DNA from: Quercus robur
Lineage: Eukaryota; Streptophyta; Magnoliopsida; Fagales; Fagaceae
DNA length: 64,000 bases
Direction: 5' to 3'
Assembly: GCF_932294415.1 (NCBI RefSeq)
Contig: NC_065537.1
Coordinates: 52,399,802-52,463,801 of the forward strand
Shown: one piece after another, positions 33,958 to 47,360 of the stretch
How the letters are laid out: the number at the start of each line of letters is the position of its first letter
Position numbering within the stretch: position 1 is the first letter of the stretch
Notes under the pieces: model-generated
Database searches by the model: none
Seen by the model: only the letters and a program-made list of their open reading frames with translations
Told to the model about the DNA's origin: nothing
Translations under genes and position numbers: made by a program

Positions 33958-36900
33958 TTACAAAAGAAGTCGTCGGACATCACTAAAGTTTGAACCCAAA
34001 GCTGAGAGGAATGCTCCTGCAAGATAGAATAGCATTAACCTGATAAGTAAGTAGTCAAAAAATATGAATAGGGACGAAACTTTGTTATCATGACCTTCAA
34101 TAGGTCCTTCTCAACTGCTTATATATCAAATCATCCCAAGGATAGCTAATGATCAAGACAATATAAGAGTAAACATTTAAACAAGAAGATAAATCAGAAC
34201 CCTTTATCAGGTCTGAATTTGTCTGATAACAGCAATGAGAAATTGGTGCATATTTCGAGACTGGTTGTACCCAACAAAAAAAGTTACGTCTTCAGGTTCA
34301 CTGGTTATCAATCTCAATAAGGTTTTAGTTACTATCTATAATGAGCCTCCCCAATTTGTCATTCACCCATAGCACCATGCCACATTCACGGATATACATG
34401 ATCTGTCACCCAATACAGGGGCAACATAGTAGCTAACTTCTCCGATAAGTCAACTGTGGCCCCATGTCATGATTGGCGTGTCACTTTGACTACAAAACCA
34501 GAAGGCTCAAGAAGAAGCCAAATAGTTCACTGTTGTCAATTGTGCTAAACAGAGTTTGTGCAAGATTAATCATTTATGAGGCAGCCTCCTAAATTAGAAG
34601 CAATGGATTGGTGATTGATGAAAAGATTCATGTCAAACATTAGCACACAACCTCACAAATAGGATAGCAAAGATTGTACCTCCAACTTTGCCATCAAAAA
34701 CACGATGATCAGCAGATAACGTTAAGTTCATTTTTGTGACAACTGCAGGCCTTTCGACTCCTGGGTAAAAAATAATTCACGTCATCTAACCTGTCACTAA
34801 AAGCATATAACATTCAGTGTAGAAAACAACAAATTTCTTACCATCACTTCCAATTACTACTTCAACAACTTTGTTGCCTCTACCAACAGCAAGGATACCA
34901 GCCTGCAGGAAGTAAACAAATTTATACAAGAGACATTTACAGCATGCAATGCCAACTAAATGTAGAACAGAGTACTCTAAGGGTCAATTTGGTTTCTTTT
35001 TGAAAGGCATTTTCTATTTTCTGAAAATGGAAAAGAAGAAGAAGATTATAAAAATAAACAAATATAAAAAAAACCACAAGATTTGGCAGCACAAATTCTT
35101 GTCAATTGTTTCATGTATACAGGCTGCATTCAGCAAAAGGTGAAGAATTGTTTGCTGTGTATGAACATGAAGATTATTGAACTGACAGGAACCCAAAAAC
35201 AATGTGCATTTAATCATTTGATATCTCAAAATGCCTCTTAGATCTTCCTCTGTTATTAAAAAAAAAAAAAAAAAAAAACCAGCTTTTCATTTTCCGAAAC
35301 AAAAATAGCACTATCATTTTTAACACAGATAAAATTAATTTTACCAATCGCTTGTTCTAGAGCTGATATCATCACTTGTAAAGTTAATAACCAAACAGAG
35401 AAATAAGTAAATTTAGGCTCACTCAGAGAGAGAGAGAGAACCTGTGGAGGATTTATAATTGCACAAAATTGATCCACTGGAAACATTCCCAAGTTTGAAA
35501 TGCTGCATAAAGAATAGAACAATTTAAATTTTAACTATTTTAGAAAACGAAAGAGTAATTAGGTCCCTAGCATGATATATTCACCTAAAAGTTCCTCCTT
35601 GGAATTCATTTGGTGAAAGCTTCCCTGCCCTTGCCTTCTCAGCTAATTCCTTGATCTGAAGCCAAATATCAGCAGAGAAATTGACAATGATCCATATTAA
35701 ATTTGAATGGATGATTAACAAGAAAAGGTGGATCTAGAACAACTTTTTTCCTGTTGAGCAGTGGATTTAAATAACTTCAAATTCTATGTTTTTGTATCAA
35801 TCATTTTCCTGCAGCAGATTCCACACTAACTTCTTTGGACATCATAGCAATAAAGAGGAAATAATAAATTGATGCATGCTTCCAAAGTGCAACTGCATTC
35901 AAGCAGATTTTTCCCCCATTGGAGGAAAAAGAAAAACACAAGGAAAGACTGGAATTGTAAAAGGAACCCAAATTGAAGTGATCAAACTAAAAACTACTCA
36001 AATTACAATAGAGTACCTCCAAGGATATTGAAGATAGGGTCTTCTGATCTGCATTCCTCACTATTGGAGTCATCAATCCCTAGGCAATACAACAGGATGA
36101 CATTAGGCACTGTTAAAAACTTCAAAGCCACAATTGTTGATATAGTATTCATACCTTCTCTGTTGCCACTGCAATCGAAATGTCAACAGAATCGCATAAA
36201 ATGACTTCTCCTTTCTCAGCATTCCAGTAAGCTGACATGCATCAAGAGAACAAAATTTCAGAATCAGAATATTACTGACTAAATTGCTGTTTTAGAGTCT
36301 AGAGTCAAAATGAACATAGATAAAACACACGCATATTTGTATGTATGCATGCTTACTCAGTAGATCCTGCCAGCAGTAGAAAGAAATGAAGTTCCAAGTA
36401 TTATACAACAATATAACATTGGGGAAATTTTTTCTACCTCAAATTCATCAACCTGACCAATAATAATACACAAGAAACATTGGGAAACAGATACTGGTGT
36501 GGAATTTAATGCAAGAAAATTGAAATACTCCTAAACTTCAGATGTATATCTATAACACATATTTCTTTTTTTTTTTATAGGTTTTAGAAAAGTAGACTAA
36601 ATGATTTTTTTTTTTTTTTTTTAATTTTTATACAAGATAGAAATTCTACTCTAGAGTAATCTAAGTATATATATGTGTGAAACTCCCTCCTGAAAATTTG
36701 AACCACGGCCCTTACCTCTCACACCCTACAAGCACTTATACTTGTAGAGTGACCATTGCACCAAGGGTGTGCGATTGTGTACAGTGGTTACATATTTCAG
36801 AGAAGCTTGTTGCTAATACAAGCCAGTGTGGTGGAAAAGAGCATCCGTATTAATTAGTGGGCTAATGACAAGTGAGAGGTTGCAGGAATGATAGAGAAAA

Positions 36901-38033
36901 ATAGTTACAAACTCAATGAAAATGACAATCAGCAAACAAGCACACGAAGAGAAAGTGTATTAGTTTTATACATTCAGATATAACTAAAATCTAATCATTT
37001 TATTGTTTATTCATTGACAGCCTTCAGATCAACAAATACTGAGTATTCAATTAAAACATTTCAGATGCAACTAAAGATAATCTTTTCCTTGTTCATTGAC
37101 CACCCTCAGATCAAGCTGACATCCCCTATCCAAAAAAAAAAAAAAATTCTTTTTTTTCCCTCAAACCTACAATAGTTGGAATTAAAAAAAAAATACACAA
37201 GCAGAGCAAAAAAAAAACAACAATTATAAGTAATAGCAGGGCATGAAAATATAGGAGAATCAGCTTTTCTCTATTTCTTGGTCAAGATATTGGGTTTTCT
37301 ACAACCTTTTGGGATTAAATAATCAAGAAAAATACGGGTTTATATATGTTTTGGCACAGCCTGTTTCCCTAAAGACTGACATCAAATATTTTCTCAATGC
37401 TCCATTTTTCTTTATATAAAAGAAGTCCAATTTGATTTAATTATCAAAAAATAAGTACAATTTGATTTTCTAGATGACTCTACCGTCTTTTTTGATAAGA
37501 ATTACAATTTCCAGGATTGACTCTACTATCTGGCAACAAAAAACGTCTGCCACCAATTATATGTGCATCAACGAATTTACTTGACCATTATATAACTGGT
37601 ATGTCTTTACCATTTGCTTCCGGTACATTTCTCAGTGCCACAGCTACAGCTTTGATGACGATGTCATTCACTGAAACTTTAACATCATGCTTCTCTGTAA
37701 TTGAGGAAGTAAAATGAATGATCACAGAGAGTACATATATGCCCAAGAAACTGAATTAATAGATTTGAAACTTATTCCGTACCTTTAAGTTCCTTTCTAA
37801 GAGAAAGAAGAGGATCCAGTATAACATCTGACAAACATCATTTTAATATTTTAGATATATCATTTTATATTAACAACCATAGAGTATTCACATTATCAAC
37901 TGTAGAGCTTCAGAACCTGATGATAAATATAAATGTGGTGTATTTTGTTTCGATTCCAATAACCTTCTGGCTATTACCTGAAAAACAACAATGATATTAC
38001 AGCACAATCACTATAAACTACTATTTAATCACC

Positions 38034-38065
<32 letters not shown>

Positions 38066-41000
38066 AAAAACAAAAACAAAAACAAAAGAGACATTCAAAA
38101 TAGTCTAAATATCAGAGATTTTGAAGCTCAAATGTTATGCTTTTGGTGGCATTTAATTAGGCTGACATTCAATTTAAACATTAAGTCTAAAATCATGCCC
38201 TAGACTAGTTGCTTTAGGTAATTGATTGTAGAACTAAACCTCTTCCTATTTTGCTGCCCTAGACTAGTTGCTTTAGGTAACTGATTGTAGAACTAAACCT
38301 CTTCCTATATTGCTAATAGAGTCATTTAAGGCCTGTTTGGTGAGTGAGTTCAAACTCACATTTTCACATTTTAAACAACATTACACACATTTCCATACAC
38401 TTTTTCACCCACACGTATTTCAAAAAACTCCAAACAACAATTCTCAAACTACTCTATCAAACACCCCCTTAATCATTATTCTAACACCTCCCCCTCACAC
38501 GTAGGCCCAAACTCCCATTAATAAGTGGGGCCCAAGAAATGGGATTTTTAATCTTTTAAAAGTTGAGGAAGAGTGGAGATCTAGTTCGAACTCGAGACCA
38601 CCTACTCTAATACCAAGATAAACTCCACTTTTCCCAAAAAATTAAACTATTAGGAAACGGTAAATTGAATCATTTAACCATTATTCTAACAAAACGTATC
38701 TCTTTATACAAATTCCCTAGCATATATACCAAGTTCCATGTAAAGACAAGTCAATGAATTCTCATTCCAACCACTAATAATCATTCGTAGAATCCTTTTT
38801 TATTGTTCTATGCTACCTAAGGCAAGAACATAAGGCCACAATCTTTTTCTAATTGCCTTGACCGTGGTTCTTCTCGGCCCTTACCCTTGCCTTTGAGTTG
38901 CATGCACTTGAACCAAATTATTCCTGCTTCTAGTGCATAATCTTCTCTAGACCATCTTATCCAACTTTTTCCCACAATGTCCTCTATTAGTTGCTGCCAT
39001 GTACTTCTCATGAAAGCATTTTTTTTTACTCAACTTATATTAAATATATATATTATTCCCTTCTCACAATTCTAATTTACATTATAATCATGTAATTCTT
39101 AAATACCCCATACTCTAGGCCACCAGCAAGGCTAGCCTTGGAGCCATTTATGGATTTTCTTTTAATTTAACAAGTACTCATCAACTATATGAAAAATATT
39201 TTAAACACTTGGATTATCAAATATATGAGACAGCAACAATGCACCTGGGATGCTGTATTGTTGTCTCTTAAACTTCTCCAATCTTGGAATCCACAAAACA
39301 CATATAAAAGGACATTCTAAACAGAAAATATTGCTCAAATCTAATTACTAGTTCAACAAAACCAACCTTGCGTATTTGACTATTAGGCAGATCTTCAAAA
39401 GAATCTGACTGCTTTATGTGAGACCTTGAATCTGTTGACACAGTGGGAGAAGCTTTTTGAGGTGATGGGAGTGTCTTCTCTTTAGATGAAGATCCTTTTC
39501 CTGACTTAATTGCGGCTAAAACATCCCCCTTGAGCAGCGTACCATGAGAACCTGATGCCTTTAATGATGATGAATCCAATCCATATTCTATAATTAGCAA
39601 CTTTGCAGATGGACTGATCCTCGCAACACTTGTTTTATGAGCTTTAGCTTCATTTCCATCATCACGATGCGTTGGCTTTGCCTCTTTGATTTCAGAACCA
39701 CTGCTAACACTATTGTTTACTGTCTCAATATCAGCTGGATCCTCAACCTTGCAAAACAATAGGCAATGGTGATTGCATAAAGTATAAGTGGCTAGTTTAA
39801 AGGATGACACATCCATAAAGTAACAGTGCAGAAAGAAACTGTAGCTATTAATCAATTTAACTGGCAATTAATAGCACCCTCTACATTTCTTTTTGGGGGG
39901 CAATAAAACATATTAAAATTTAGACTAGAATAATGTCAACCCTTTACATGTGCAGGCTGGAACCATTAGCAAGCTTACAGATGCCTTACAGCTCAGCTAT
40001 AAAAGCATTGGCTGAAAGTTGCTAAGGTCAAAAGTATGTTATACATTTGTACAAGCATTATCACACTTACTGTTATTGCAATAGGTTGACCCACAGCCAC
40101 ATCCTTTGAACCTTCAGGTGCTAGTATCTTAGCCAAGTACCTAAACACAATATTCCATTTAAAAATGTAAGCAAACATGTTAAAAGTAACAAATAAAGGG
40201 CTTCATTATTAATGATTCAAATGCCTACATACCAATAAGAAGAAACATCCCAAAAAACTGGCATTAGCATTAAATTCAAAAGTTCTAAACTCAAAGATGG
40301 AACCAAAGCAAGCTATTTTAAGGGAAAGAGAGAGGGTGATAAAATAATATACATAAAGGCTTTGGTTCCCTAGCCTTTTCCCATTCTTTAAACTTTACAA
40401 CTACCAGTTAAAAACAACTAGGACTACTTAACAAAGACACCCAACAAAGCCCTTTTATTCTGTGAAACGCATTCACACGTATGCCTACATGACCATGGTT
40501 ATATTGCATTTCTACTTTATTAAAGTCACAATTTGGACACAATGAATCAGTTTTTAACAACAATATCAGTCACTTCCTCACACTGATCAGACATGCAAAA
40601 TAAATGGTGATCTATTCTACAAGTAACCAAATACCATGTTAAGACACAAATATTTAACATCAAACAAACTGCAACACAATAATCCTAACATAAGGAAAGA
40701 ACATTACCCCTCTTCAAGACATTCGAATTCAAGGGTAGCTTTGTCTGTCTCTATCTCACATATAACATCACCCACATTGATCTGTTAGTTTGAGTAAACA
40801 ATCAAGAGGCATTTTAATGCAATTATTCTGTATCCCCTAAATGAGAAACAAGAAGTAGTTCAACAACAGATTTAAAATATATTAAACACAACAAACCTTG
40901 TCTCCTTCTTTCTTTAGCCACTTCGCAATGTTTCCCTGATTCTGTGCATACATACAAAAGCAAACTTAAGCTTCACCCAGAAGAAATAAAATTTAGCATG

Positions 41001-44000
41001 ATAATCTGAGCAGAAACTAACATCCAATTTTTCTTACCATAGTTGGGGATAATGCAGGCATTTCAACAAGAATATGAGGAGGAAGCGCAGATGCACTTGT
41101 CTTAATTGAACTTTTCTCTTGTACTTTGTTCTCATTTTTCACATTCTGATTTGTTGTTTCCTCTTTAATCTCAGATCCACCTGCCACAGTAGCAGGGACA
41201 TTTTGGATATCATCTAGATCCTCAACCTAGTAAATGCACAAATGTTAGTTTTTTTCTTCTTTTACTAGCAAACTACACACACACCCAATAGATTCAAGAC
41301 CTCACCCTCCAACCCATTATAAAGAAAGGAAGTGCCAGTTGAGCTATTGCTCATTGGCACGTGCCTAATTTAGTTTTTACAATAATTAAATACTTGAATG
41401 GTTAATACAGAAACTATTAAAACAGCAGTGTCACATTAAAATGATATTAACTTTCCCAAAAATATTTAATATCTTTACAAAGTAAATAAAATTACTGCAA
41501 TAGGATTTTCATGAAAAAGAAATGGCAATCTTTCATAAAGGATTATCATAAATTACCGTTATTGCAATAGGTTGTCCAACAGGCACATCTTTTGAACCAT
41601 CAGGTACCAATATCTTAGCCAGAAACCTGCAGAATTTAACCCATTACCCATCCAAGAACAGATGTGGTAAGCATTTTAGGATGGATCAGAATTTGCACCT
41701 TTATGTAGTTCTGATCAACATAGAATACAAAAGAACTGAAGACCCAGGAAACAGATATGAAGCAAACTATTTACAAAGTAAACAGGAAGGGAACAGATGA
41801 CCAATCTAGAAAGAAAACATTCTTATTGCCAATGCCAAATGAAACATCTAACGTGAAGAGTGGTTACTAAACAATTCCTTTCTTTAGTAGCTGATGTGCA
41901 ACACGCATTCAAGTATTATACATTTTCCAACGTAGCAAATAAACATTACCCCTCCTCAAGACTTTCTAGCTCAAGAGTGGCTTTGTCAGTCTCAATTTCG
42001 CATAGTACATCACCCACTTCTATCTGTTAAATTAAATCAACAGTCAGGACAACACAAATTTAATAATGAAATAACTAAATTGATCCCCACTTCATTAAGA
42101 GGAAGGATTTATTTTTCAACAATTATCTTTAAGTATATTGAATTGAAAATAACTAAGCTTTAATCTTTCAAAACTATATGAAACTTTTGGTATAACTGAC
42201 CCTATCTCCTTCTTTCTTTCGCCATTTTGCAATGTTACCTTGGCTCTGCACAAAAGAGTAACAATTAAGATTGCAAAACTTCTTGGAAGCAACAAAAAGA
42301 ACAACACACGCATGTGGATAACATCTAAAATCAACTCCTTGCATATTTTACCATTGTAGGAGACATAGCTGGCATTTGGAGTACTGTATGTGAAGAATCT
42401 GCAATAACAATCCACTTGATTAGGGGTGTGCATGGGTCGGGTTGGGTCAGGTTGAGGGAATTTTTTGACCCAACCCACCATGGTTGGTCAAAAAAAATTC
42501 AACCCAACCCAACCCAACCCACGTGGGTCGGGTTGGGTCGGGTTGAACCCATGGGTTTGACAATTTTTTATTTATTATTAAATTGAGTAGAAAAAAAATA
42601 TAAATATTAATATATTAAAAAAACCTAAAGATTAGTATCAATGTAACTCCTTGAAGGCTCAACACTAATGACTAAACAACAATAGTAATTTATTAGAATT
42701 TGTGTGAACTAATTGGCTTTTATATAGGATAGGAAAAATTGGTTATTTAAAAAAATTTATTAATTATATAATATTATATATATATATATATATTAAATTA
42801 TTATTAGTAGAAGGAATTGAGGAAATGCAAATTATTAAATATATAATATATATATTTAAATATATATGTATACATATATATATATATATAAGTGCCCTAC
42901 AATTGATTTTTTTAAAAAAAATTATAAAATATAAAATATATTTTAAATATATATTAAATATAGGTGGGTCGGGTCGGGTCGGGTTTGGCGGGTTTGTAAT
43001 TTTATGATCCAAACCCAACCCGACCCACTATAATAATTTTTTTGGTAACCCAACCCAACCCACCAAGCCTTAAAAACCGACCCAACCTGGTGGGTCGGGT
43101 CGGGTTGGGTCGGGTTTGGTGGATCGGTGGGTTTTCTGCACACCCCTACACTTGATGATGAAAGTCAGAATATAATTCACTTACACACATGATTAAGCAT
43201 GCACAGTAGAGTATTTTCATCATTAGATAATATTAATCGTTGTAAAATCATACTGCAAGGAAACCAAAAAAATAAAAACAAACAAACAAAAAACTAACAC
43301 TAATCTGGTATATATCAGAACTAGAATAAAGTTAAACAAAATCAAAACAAGAAGAAGACACCATTTGATGAACATTCATACTAATAAATAAGAGAGAAGG
43401 TGATATGTGACATTGCACCAACAATCATGTCACGGAACTTATAAGCCTCTAAAATGATAAACAAAATATTAAAAAAATTATTTTAAAGAATTAATTTGGG
43501 TTCTATACGAGGGGGATTATAATGAAAAATTATGATACTTAGAAATTTATGGAAGTTTAAAGAGAAGAGAAGTAATCCTTGAGAGATATGAAGGATTTCT
43601 TTTCTTTTCCAATTTTTTGTTTTTGGATAATTTCCGTAATGGAAGAACATCAATTGAAAACATTGAGGACATATGAATAATTGGAAGAATGAAAAGCAAA
43701 ATTCTTATCAGAAGTATGCTTTTGCCAAGAATCGATAAGCCCTTTTTTTATGAATAATAAATTTAATTGAGTAAAGAAAATGGAGTGCACTACATAGGAC
43801 GTGTACCAAAGGTATATCATAATTAAACTCCAAAGTTACAATGATCAATGAAATCTAATAAGTTTGAAAAAGAGAAACATTTCAGAACTTTGTATGAAAA
43901 GAATTGATAAGTCCTTAATTTATTTTACATTGCTTACAGAGACATGTGCAAGACTTTTCCATGACAGACCGAGAGTAAGGTTAATTCTAAGTAAAAGCAA

Positions 44001-47000
44001 CAGAGATATACTTTCAAATTTGAACAGTCTAAGGTTATGCACAAGACAAAATATAATTCAAACCATACTGCTCTCTGTCACAGTCAGTCATTCTTGGCCA
44101 TTATATCGATTTAATATAAAAAATGCCTTCCTTCATGGAGAACTTCAAGACGAAATATACATGGATCAACCCCCTGGATATGTTGTTACTAGTAGTGAAC
44201 ACATGTTTGTTGAATGCACAAGGCTTTCTTTGGTTTGAAGTAGTCTACTCACCCATAATTAGATCTATTTAAAGTCATTGCACTTGGGGGTATGATTTCC
44301 AGTGTTCTATTTATGATTATTTTAAATCTTTTTATTAACAAACTGTTTTATGATGTTGGTCAATACCGCTAATTGTTTGGGAAGTTATTTCCAAATATCA
44401 CTCATTCTATTGCCAAAGCTAAATGCCAAGTCATGGCTCATACTGCTTCCAAGATGTTATGGGTTTGCTCTCTCCTTCATGACATGGATATTGATGCTCC
44501 TACTCCTATGCAAATAGTCAGTGACAACCACGCTACTATCGTATTTTACATGAGCGTCCCAAACATATCAAGGTTGACTATCACTTTATTTTAGATTTAT
44601 TAATGTGGCAACAGATTGCCACTCCCTATGTTCTCTTAGATAATTCTATGGGTGGAATTCTCACGAAGTCGTTAGCTTGTGCCTCATTGCAAACACTGTC
44701 TTTCAAACTAAGCACGTTTGATGTGTATGCTCCAGCTTGAGGGGGAACATTAGAATTGCCCTTGTTATTTTTAATATTAGCATAAAGGTGTTCTTTTGGT
44801 TATATATATAGGTAAGAATAATTTTATTGAAAAGAAACTACTATATGTATAAAAGACACAGAGAATTCTAAAGAATTACAATAAAAAGAATTATCTACAA
44901 AAAGGTAATTACTCTATGAATGATGCAATGGAATCACTATTTCTAAGCCCCTTGAACGCAACCACTCATATAATGAACTAGTAAAAGTTGCCTCCCTATG
45001 CCTTCCAAATCTTCAAAAGTGCACTGCTTTCTAAATATGTGCTAAGGCAAGGGACTAATTAACAAAGCACTAAAACTTTTATCAAATGTCTCTCCCCCTT
45101 CCCCCCCCCCCCCCCCTCTCAAACCTAATGCCTCATATTTTACAATTTAATTACCATGATAAGCTACCACTCGTCCCAAAAGTTTAAGCTAATAAGATAT
45201 GCTGATTTTAATCACTAAAGCATTATTCTGTCAAAGACAAGCAGAGAGTTGTAACTGAATGGAGAAGACATATACCTGCGGAAGAGAAGTGCTTGATACC
45301 ACCAACCCACAGCTGAAAAAAATGTAATGGTATCAGAAGACATCCTTGGTATGAAGAGCTATTTACCAATACATTTCAAACACTAACCTTTAGTTTTAAA
45401 GAATTATTTTGAACTCCAGTGAGCATAAATAAAGATGCGGGCCTGATTAATTTCATTGTCAGTAAATAAGAAATTAAAATAAAATAAAATAAATATCTAG
45501 GAGTGACAGCTGAGTGAGTCCGACAAGACAAAGCCAAATAGCCCCTGAATAAAATTTTGGGTTTTCCCTACAACTTTTTTTTTTTTTTTTTTTGGTAAGT
45601 AACATTGTTTTGGTTCTATGCTGAATGCCTTCAAGATATGCATACAGGCATACAAATGAAAGATGGATAAAAAATTCATAGAGGGTCACAAGACTAACAA
45701 AACATCCATCATACTACGTGGACAATCTCTAACTACATCTGGAAAGGTAAGAGCTTGTTCAAGCTTATGCAATTGAGGTCACAAATGCAAAAACACATAT
45801 AAAAAGAAAGATAAATTATTATAAATTATTGAGGATAACAAATTTAACATAATCTTCTTTATACTGTAATTTACCACCTCAAGCTGTAATAGGAAACTTG
45901 GGTAAGGACCAGACAAGTTTATAGCTAGTCCTTTTGCCATCTTAGGTCTGTCCTAAATTTATCTGCGAGGTTGGATTAAACTGGTTCCTAAGCTGATGAT
46001 CCTAGCTTGGCTTAGTTTCAACTTTCAAGTATCAATGCAACTAAGTTTTGATGGCAATATGCCCAAGCCAAAACAACTTTACCCTTTTGAGTTGTAAAGA
46101 CTAAATGCCCAATAAATTCAAAGTACATTCATTGAAAAAGGGGTAACATCTTTACTCCTCAAGTTAAATAACAAGTGCTTCAAGACAGTCACGATTTCCA
46201 AGAGAAAGTGAATACGGATTTTATGAATCATAAAACCATGTAAAGAAATAGTAATTGAATTTGCAAACAAATGATAAACAAAAAGCTGATGAATGCAAAC
46301 CTTAATAGAGAGTCATGACCACCCACAAGAGAATTTTGAACACAGGGAGGGCTGCACCAGCAGGATAAAACAGCACATTATAAGATCAATTATGCAGCTC
46401 TATAGAGAAAAATACCAGGCAATATGCATTCAAAACAATAAGAGTGATACATATATATTCCCTGATAAGTGAAAATATAAAGAATTCTTCTAGATTAGTT
46501 GAGAAGCAATCATTTAAATTGTTAGAAGAACATTGACGTGTAAAGGAAACACAATCGCCATTGACATCTTATTTTTATGTATATTCAAGTCAAAGTCATC
46601 GAGCGTTGTAACATTAACCCATCGTCCACTCTTAAAATTTTCAAAAGCACACTTTTTTACTGAGTTTTCGTACTACACATAATGATTTATTGGCAGCTTT
46701 GTTCGATTGACCAGCATTGTCCCAGTTCTGTTTAGTGTCAAACGAAAAATTTGTCCTAATTCAATATAAATCCACTACAGTGCACTCATTAATTAGTTCT
46801 TTGATCATACTAGCAGCTCATTTCAAATATTCTCTCCTCCAAATCTAGTCATAAACCCTCTATGATACCAAAACTTTTACAATAACAACAACCAAGCCTT
46901 AGTCCCAAAATTTTGGAGTCGCCTATAAATCCTCAATAAATGAGTCAAAATCACCAGACCACAGTTTATTCTTTTCCGCCATTCTATTCTATACGAAATC

Positions 47001-47360
47001 ACACTCTCTGTTACCTCCTTAATTGATACCGAAACTCGCCGCAGCACAAAATTCACCAAATAAAATTTGCAGAACATTAAAATAAAAACAGAGTAGTTAT
47101 CAATATCATCAGTACACACCACTTTCTACAAACCAATAACAGATTCACAAAATTCTCATCGTCTCAATAACAAGTTCGATCATATGCAATAATCCAAAAC
47201 CAAAAAAGAAAGAAAATAAATTTCAAGAGAGAGAGAGAGAGAGAGAGTACCGAGAGAGGGATCTAGAGGAAGAAGAAGAGAGAAAGCGAGCTCTTAAGAA
47301 AGAAGGAGCGTGAGACTTAGAGATCTCTTTCACTGGACCTCGAAGCCGTGAAAGCGCCAT
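33958..47360 (-). CDS. LTA3: Pyruvate dehydrogenase E2, mitochondrial (LTA3 type)
   Basis: This is the dihydrolipoyllysine acetyltransferase core of the pyruvate dehydrogenase complex, which moves acetyl groups from E1 to CoA in the mitochondrial matrix. Minus-strand exons: 47360-47251, 46351-46301, 45442-45388, 45312-45276, 42398-42352, 42245-42201, 42023-41950, 41626-41557, 41226-41038, 40941-40897, 40781-40708, 40140-40071, 39747-39367, 37977-37917, 37827-37783, 37694-37611, 36231-36155, 36079-36017, 35655-35585, 35502-35442, 34902-34842, 34760-34680, 34016-33958. They total 1911 nt, giving 636 residues against 637 for Arabidopsis At3g52200. In order: an Arg/Ser-rich presequence, lipoyl domains 1 and 2 (lipoyl lysines K129 and K255 in ETDKAT), the E3-binding domain (about 332-369), and the acyltransferase domain (about 417-636) with SADHRVFDG (H609, D613). 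It ends LLL. It appears intact. Confidence 0.96.
38196..38313. repeat. 59-bp tandem duplication in E2 intron 13
   Basis: TGCCCTAGACTAGTTGCTTT starts at 38196 and again at 38255. The two 59-bp copies differ at only a few bases, so the duplication is recent. Confidence 0.85.
38330..38468. mobile_element. Small Tourist-type MITE, about 140 bp, E2 intron 13
   Basis: The left end GGCCTGTTTGGTGAGTGAGT and the right-end complement GGGGGTGTTTGATAGAGTAG are partly matching terminal repeats. TTAA lies on both sides (38326-38329 and 38469-38472), compatible with a TTA target duplication. It abuts the 59-bp duplication and sits in an intron, away from splice sites. Confidence 0.6.
42421..43148. mobile_element. 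hAT-type MITE with perfect 8-bp target duplication (E2 intron 4)
   Basis: The ends are TAGGGGTGTGCA and TGCACACCCCTA, a perfect 12-bp inverted repeat. CACTTGAT flanks both sides (42413-42420 and 43149-43156), the 8-bp duplication of hAT elements. The subterminal parts are arrays of GGGTC/GGGTT and their complement (42430-42545, 42965-43110), and the middle is AT-rich. There is no transposase. It begins only 23 bp upstream of E2 exon 5 in the sense of that gene, so it lies very near a splice acceptor. Confidence 0.93.
43930..44760 (+). mobile_element. Ty1/copia remnant in E2 intron 4
   Basis: Plus-strand frames read [20 protein letters not shown] then [17 protein letters not shown], the reverse-transcriptase motif of copia elements. 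They continue as [20 protein letters not shown] and [11 protein letters not shown], the RNase H region. After [18 protein letters not shown] (with one missense change from the usual LTK context), a polypurine tract TTGAGGGGGAAC lies at 44738-44749, where the 3' LTR would begin. Large parts of the polymerase are missing. It lies opposite to the E2 gene. Confidence 0.8.

Noticed and set aside
39268-39366. C-terminal extension of the E2 E3-binding exon ([10 protein letters not shown]...)
   Set aside because: It is read-through of the intron after the GT donor at 39366. The true next exon is 37977-37917, which keeps the family sequence and frame.
42430-43110. GGGTT/GGGTC arrays as interstitial telomere sequence
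   Set aside because: Plant telomeric repeats are TTTAGGG. These arrays are bounded by hAT terminal repeats and an 8-bp target duplication, so they belong to a MITE.
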